Of a stretch of DNA of 10,199 bases, positions 7,525 through 10,199 are shown piece after piece; within the stretch, counting starts at the first letter, position 1; each line of letters begins with the position of its first letter. The stretch lies in assembly GCA_021827245.1 (NCBI GenBank), contig JAKAWN010000241.1:1-10199 (forward strand). Reading direction: 5' to 3'. Source of the stretch: Acidobacteriota bacterium (GTDB lineage Bacteria; Acidobacteriota; Terriglobia; UBA7540). The position numbers were made by a program, and so were the translations under genes. The notes beneath the pieces were generated by a model, which had not been told where the DNA came from, searched no databases, and saw nothing but the letters and a program-made list of their open reading frames with translations.

Positions 7525-7907
7525 CCTGTCGCTTCCCGGCATCTGTGTGCAGGGGATAATGTGTCGGTTGCCGCGCCGTAATGGGCCTTTTCGCCTGTCA
7601 GGGGCCTTCCTATAGTCCAGGCTCTCAATCTTCCACCGGTTCCGCTGGACCGAAAAAGCGGATAACAGTTTTCTCCGGTGCGGCAATCTCCTTATCGTGA
7701 ATGTTGATCAAGCACTTTCTCAAAACACGTCATTGAAGGCCTGAGACCGGATTGTATTGCGCCCTACCCGATCGATGGGATCGGGAAAAAACGTGAAACC
7801 TCCAACGTGACACGATAAACGGGGCGTTTCCTGTCCCGGTTATGCCAATCTCGCACGGATAAGCCCGAAGGATGAACCACCAGAATAGAGCAAGCCTCGG
7901 CGGTGCA
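7525..7907. other. Intergenic region between convergent genes, no gene seen
   Basis: No open frame here has a ribosome binding site and protein-like composition. The one notable structure is CCCGATC (7767-7773) pairing with GATCGGG (7779-7785) around a five-base loop, followed on the plus strand by AAAAAA. The A-run is on the wrong side for an intrinsic terminator in either direction. Confidence 0.4.
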
Positions 7908-8699
7908 TTACGCCTTTGATCGAACGGCCTTCTTGTGCTCTTTGCTCTTCTTGATCCATTCATAGGATGTTACGATGCTTCCTCCTACGGCGATGACTAT
8001 CAGGCCGATTAATACCAGCTCGACACCTCTGGAGCTGGAAATCTCCACCATCTGCCGGCCAAAATAGATCCCCAGTAATGCCTCGGTCAGATAGCGCGCG
8101 AGACGAGCTATGCCGACAACAGTCAAAAGCTTCTTCCGAGGATATTGCAGGGCCGAAGCCGCAATGACGATCGGAGTGAATGGAAACGGTGGCGGCATCA
8201 CGGATGCAACTGATAGAGCCCATGGGGCGCTCTTCCTGACACGCTTCGTAACGGATCGAATCCGACGCCGCGATAATAGTCGTTCGAGACCATTCTCTCC
8301 TCCTTTCCGGCCCATCGCATCAATGATCGCGCACCCGGCAACAGATCCTGCAGTTGCTAATAGAGCATAAAAGGGCGCCATCACATGTTCTCGAGCCACC
8401 ATAACAACAAGGAGCAAATCTGGCCCAAAGGGAATAAACAGAAATGAAGCATCGAGGAGGGTTAGCGCAAAGAGGCCAAATCCGCCGAACCGGCTTGTGA
8501 ATGAAAAGAGGTTGGAAACAATCTCATGCAATTGAGAAGACCTCGCAGAACGATTCTGCGATTCCTGGAACATCCGATGAATCTCTGATGCCTTGCATGG
8601 TTGCACGCGTTTGGCAACGCTTTCCTCATCAGAGCCTGCGACCTCCCTATTTAAGCGAGCGCTGAAAGTGTCTGCCGAAAGCTCGCCCAATCCTGACAT
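7908..8699 (-). CDS. VTT/DedA-like (SNARE-associated) membrane protein
   Basis: Predicted inner-membrane protein of 263 residues with a VTT domain, a family linked to lipid scrambling or undecaprenyl-phosphate flipping and to envelope homeostasis. A hydrophilic N-terminal stretch (1-60) precedes hydrophobic segments near 72-102, 108-127, 160-184 and 226-245. Family-like motifs are SVMPPPFPFTPIVIAASAL (166-184) with its proline-rich re-entrant turn, and ARLARYLTEALLGIYFG (198-214), similar to the GRxxRY motif of DedA relatives. The tail is Lys-rich. The start at ATG 8699 is one base past the csbD stop codon, with AAGGG at the end of csbD as ribosome binding site, so the two are probably translationally coupled. 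A start at ATG 8573 would remove 42 residues and cannot be excluded. Confidence 0.85.
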   Translation of the reverse strand: MSGLGELSADTFSARLNREVAGSDEESVAKRVQPCKASEIHRMFQESQNRSARSSQLHEIVSNLFSFTSRFGGFGLFALTLLDASFLFIPFGPDLLLVVMVAREHVMAPFYALLATAGSVAGCAIIDAMGRKGGENGLERLLSRRRIRSVTKRVRKSAPWALSVASVMPPPFPFTPIVIAASALQYPRKKLLTVVGIARLARYLTEALLGIYFGRQMVEISSSRGVELVLIGLIVIAVGGSIVTSYEWIKKSKEHKKAVRSKA

Positions 8700-8700
8700 G

Positions 8701-8907
8701 TCATCCCTTCATAACAGCCTTATACCAGGCTTGAACCTGGCGCTCGGCAATCTCTTTGGCGATGCCATACCTTTCCTGTATCTTCCCGACAAGGACATCT
8801 TTTCTGCCGCCGATCACTTCCAGGTCAGACTCATTTAGCCTGCCCCACCTTCGTCTTGCTGAGCCTTTTAGCTGTCGCCACCTTCCTTCGATCTGGTGCC
8901 AGTTCAT
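8701..8907 (-). CDS. CsbD-family stress protein
   Basis: A 68-residue soluble protein of the CsbD family, named after a sigma-B-dependent general stress gene of Bacillus subtilis; the biochemical function is unknown. The match runs the full length: MNWHQIEGRWRQLKGSARRR at the start, then the central DLEVIGGRKDVLVGKIQERYG (28-48) and the C-terminal AERQVQAWYKAV. It is charged, with no signal peptide. AAGGAG at 8919-8924 (minus strand) lies 11 bases upstream and overlaps the stop codon of the preceding DUF1328-like gene. It is the middle gene of a three-gene leftward operon, with a 15-base gap before it and one base after it, so all three are very likely co-expressed. Confidence 0.93.
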   Translation of the reverse strand: MNWHQIEGRWRQLKGSARRRWGRLNESDLEVIGGRKDVLVGKIQERYGIAKEIAERQVQAWYKAVMKG

Positions 8908-8922
8908 AACGTTCGTTTCTCC

Positions 8923-9048
8923 TTACGTAACTGTTTGGAGTCTCCAAGATCTACCCACAATACCGGCAGATGCAAAAGCAATTCCCCCGAAGCCCATGAC
9001 GCCCGCAATAATTGCGATGATGAGGAATATTATTGTCCAGTAGAGCAT
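8923..9048 (-). CDS. Truncated DUF1328-type small membrane protein
   Basis: A 41-residue peptide beginning MLYWTIIFLIIAIIAGVMGF and continuing GGIAFASAGIVGRSWRLQTVT. The first 31 residues match the DUF1328 (YtjA-like) pattern: MLYW start, one membrane helix and the GFGGIA turn. The family normally has a second hydrophobic helix after AGIA and totals roughly 50-60 residues. Here that helix is missing and a short polar tail, GRSWRLQTVT, follows directly. Neither other frame restores the helix. Two ATG codons are adjacent; AGGAGG at 9055-9060 is six bases from ATG 9048, which I prefer over 9051. It is the first gene of the operon with csbD and the VTT gene. DUF1328 and CsbD genes often occur together in stress-related loci. 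The identity is firm; whether the short form works is unknown. Confidence 0.78.
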   Translation of the reverse strand: MLYWTIIFLIIAIIAGVMGFGGIAFASAGIVGRSWRLQTVT

Positions 9049-9551
9049 CATCAACCTCCTTATCGCCTCCGGCTCGGGATTAAGACGGCGAAGTGTGGCG
9101 TTCTCTGTCGGGCGGCGAGTTTACCCCGAGAATTGAGATCGTGAATTGCCCGCCTGCAATACTACGCGCCGTAGCCCACGCCTTTATCAGGGGCAATCGG
9201 TGGGCCAAAAAGTGCTATTGAGTGAAACAGTTGAAATAGGAGGTGCTAACTCGAATTCTGTTGCCCCATGTATTGGAAGGACTTGGAAGATTTTTCACAC
9301 CTTGGCGAACCAATACGAGAATTCATACGCGTTTTGCAGCCCGAAATAGGCCATATGCCCTGACCGCAGGTGCAACAATCAACTTCATCTTAACAGTAAC
9401 ATTTACCTTTTACTAAAAGCGCAAGGCACCTTGGTATTCATTCGGATTCCTAAGCTTTCTCGCTAGTGGAACAGCTGTATTGGGAAGGTCGCTTGTCAAT
9501 GCTCACGACATTGGAAAGGAAGTTGCTCCGGAATAGCCGGGATGGGGAAAA

Positions 9552-9597
9552 ACGTGCATGCACGTGCGCGTGCCAGGACTTGACAGTCCACCGGTGG
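9552..9597. repeat. Cluster of perfect palindromes
   Basis: ACGTGCATGCACGT (9552-9565) is a perfect 14-base palindrome and CCACCGGTGG (9588-9597) a perfect 10-base one. Between them GGACT (9577-9581) pairs with AGTCC (9586-9590) around TGAC. Three dyads in under 50 bases could be operator sites or hairpins. No adjacent gene is clear enough to assign a role. Confidence 0.45.
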
Positions 9598-9761
9598 TCC
9601 AGCGGTGAGAAGAAACAGAGGCGTCAGGATGTTCTTTCACGTTTTCTTCTCCGGAATTATAGGGACTGGAAATCCAGTGCGCTGCCCAATTCGGATCTCG
9701 AGGTGGCGACCGTGACTTTAGCCTTGGTTACAGATGTGCGTGATTCTTTCCACACGAACCT

Positions 9762-9863
9762 GTGCTGAAAATTTTGCCAAAACGATGGGCTACCGGAGTA
9801 GCTATTGTTTTTGGCAGTCTGGCCGTCACGCTCGCCGCGTGTGCATCTGCATGCAAGGGCTGA
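9762..9863 (+). CDS. Possible tiny lipoprotein (entericidin-like) or remnant
   Basis: A 33-residue frame starting at GTG reads VLKILPKRWATGVAIVFGSL and then AVTLAACASACKG. It has a basic N-terminus, a hydrophobic core and a proper lipobox LAAC (24-27), so it looks like a lipoprotein signal peptide. Only six residues follow the lipobox cysteine. There is no Shine-Dalgarno site and no alternative ATG. Entericidin-type lipoproteins are slightly longer; a single frameshift near the end would extend this frame to 9931. It may be a remnant or chance. Confidence 0.22.
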   Translation: MLKILPKRWATGVAIVFGSLAVTLAACASACKG

Positions 9864-9945
9864 AGGGGATTGCAAATTCGAAACAAAGATGGACGCCCCT
9901 GGTGATTAAGCGGACTGTCGACGGGAACTGAGAAGGAGGCTTTCG

Positions 9946-10143
9946 ATGGGAAGACAGAACGTCCGCTTTATGGCGGCCACTGCAGTGTCTCAGGCAGGGC
10001 AAATAACGACAGGGCCGAATGCTCTGACTCTTTCCTGTGGGGGCGACCAAAGAATTATAAGGCCGGAAAAAGTCAGAAAATCAAGTCGAGGAAGGAGATG
10101 GTATGAATGTTTGAGTTCGAAGGCGGTACGCTTCGAAGGTTGA
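9946..10143 (+). CDS. Hypothetical 65-residue protein
   Basis: Supported only by a strong AAGGAGG at 9932-9938, seven bases before ATG 9946. The product starts MGRQNVRFMAATAVSQAGQ, is basic in its second half (RPEKVRKSSRGRRW), and matches no family I recognise. It has no signal peptide or membrane segment. Its end overlaps another possible start at 10107 in a different frame, and a further frame is also open through most of this stretch, so the coding frame is ambiguous. Treat as hypothetical. Confidence 0.3.
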   Translation: MGRQNVRFMAATAVSQAGQITTGPNALTLSCGGDQRIIRPEKVRKSSRGRRWYECLSSKAVRFEG

Positions 10144-10199
10144 AAACAGCCTTCGGAGTAGACGGGTCACAGGCTGGATTGATTGTTGAGGCGAAGACC
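10107..10199 (+). CDS. Possible 5' end of a gene running off the window
   Basis: ATG 10107 lies nine bases after AAGGAG (10092-10097) and opens 31 codons to the window edge, beginning MFEFEGGTLRRLKTAFGVDG. I do not recognise the family, and the piece is too short to assign a function. The codon just before it is an in-frame TGA that closes an upstream open stretch in the same frame (from about 9905), which has no normal start codon. The end lies outside the window. Confidence 0.35.
   Translation, partial: MFEFEGGTLRRLKTAFGVDGSQAGLIVEAKT

Larger units (their letters stand above)
9061..9945. other. Long gene-poor region
   Basis: About 885 bases without a convincing gene. The left part should contain the promoter of the leftward stress operon, but I could not pick out a clear -35/-10 pair. 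An AGGAGGT at 9238-9244 has no start codon at normal spacing. The open frames on either strand have odd composition and no ribosome binding site. The region also holds a palindrome cluster (9552-9597) and a short lipoprotein-like frame (9762-9863). It may be decayed coding sequence. Confidence 0.45.

Noticed and set aside
7767..7791. Intrinsic terminator at the CCCGATC/GATCGGG hairpin
   Set aside because: The homopolymer run lies on the wrong side of the stem for either strand.
9580..9610. Promoter with a perfect TTGACA at 9580-9585
   Set aside because: No -10-like hexamer lies 15-19 bases downstream, and the hexamer is part of a hairpin.
9466..9768. 100-residue plus-strand protein in the gene-poor region
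   Set aside because: It has no ribosome binding site, no recognisable family and a chance-like composition, and it runs through the palindrome cluster.

Overview
The window is a moderately GC-rich bacterial chromosomal segment. It most resembles a soil acidobacterium (Koribacter or Sulfotelmatobacter type). That placement is an inference from protein flavour: a long-form ArgS, a DUF1328/CsbD/VTT stress cluster, a Gly/Met-rich secreted protein whose C-terminal domain looks familiar from acidobacterial hypothetical proteins, and compact intergenic hairpin elements. No database search was possible.

Positions 1-3602 hold three rightward genes behind a triple-hairpin element: a leucyl aminopeptidase (pepA), a TrkA-like double Rossmann (RCK) protein, and a small SAM-dependent methyltransferase. 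They face the leftward arginyl-tRNA synthetase gene argS (about 3676-5679). Between argS and the rightward membrane methyltransferase gene (5845-6417, ICMT/PEMT type) is a compact divergent promoter region. It has an extended -10 box for argS and a well-spaced -35/-10 pair for the methyltransferase gene.

About 470 bases without a gene follow, containing a possible terminator and several hairpins. They lead to a gene with a strong Shine-Dalgarno site for a secreted Gly/Met/Pro-rich protein (6888-7451). A strong hairpin lies just after it, then about 380 bases with no gene.

Positions 7908-9048 form a tight leftward three-gene operon: a very short DUF1328-type membrane peptide, a CsbD-family protein, and a VTT/DedA-like membrane protein whose start lies one base past the csbD stop. 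All three families are associated with envelope or general stress, so the operon probably serves envelope stress. The DUF1328 peptide appears to have lost its second membrane helix.

Positions 9061-10199 are poor in convincing genes. They hold a cluster of palindromes, a 33-residue lipoprotein-like reading frame, and two weakly supported reading frames near the right edge, each with a good Shine-Dalgarno site. This part looks decayed or regulatory. I see no CRISPR array, tRNA, rRNA, transposase or clear phage gene. Most of the window is ordinary housekeeping. The unusual items are the shortened DUF1328 operon, the structured leader of the secreted protein, and the triple-hairpin element.
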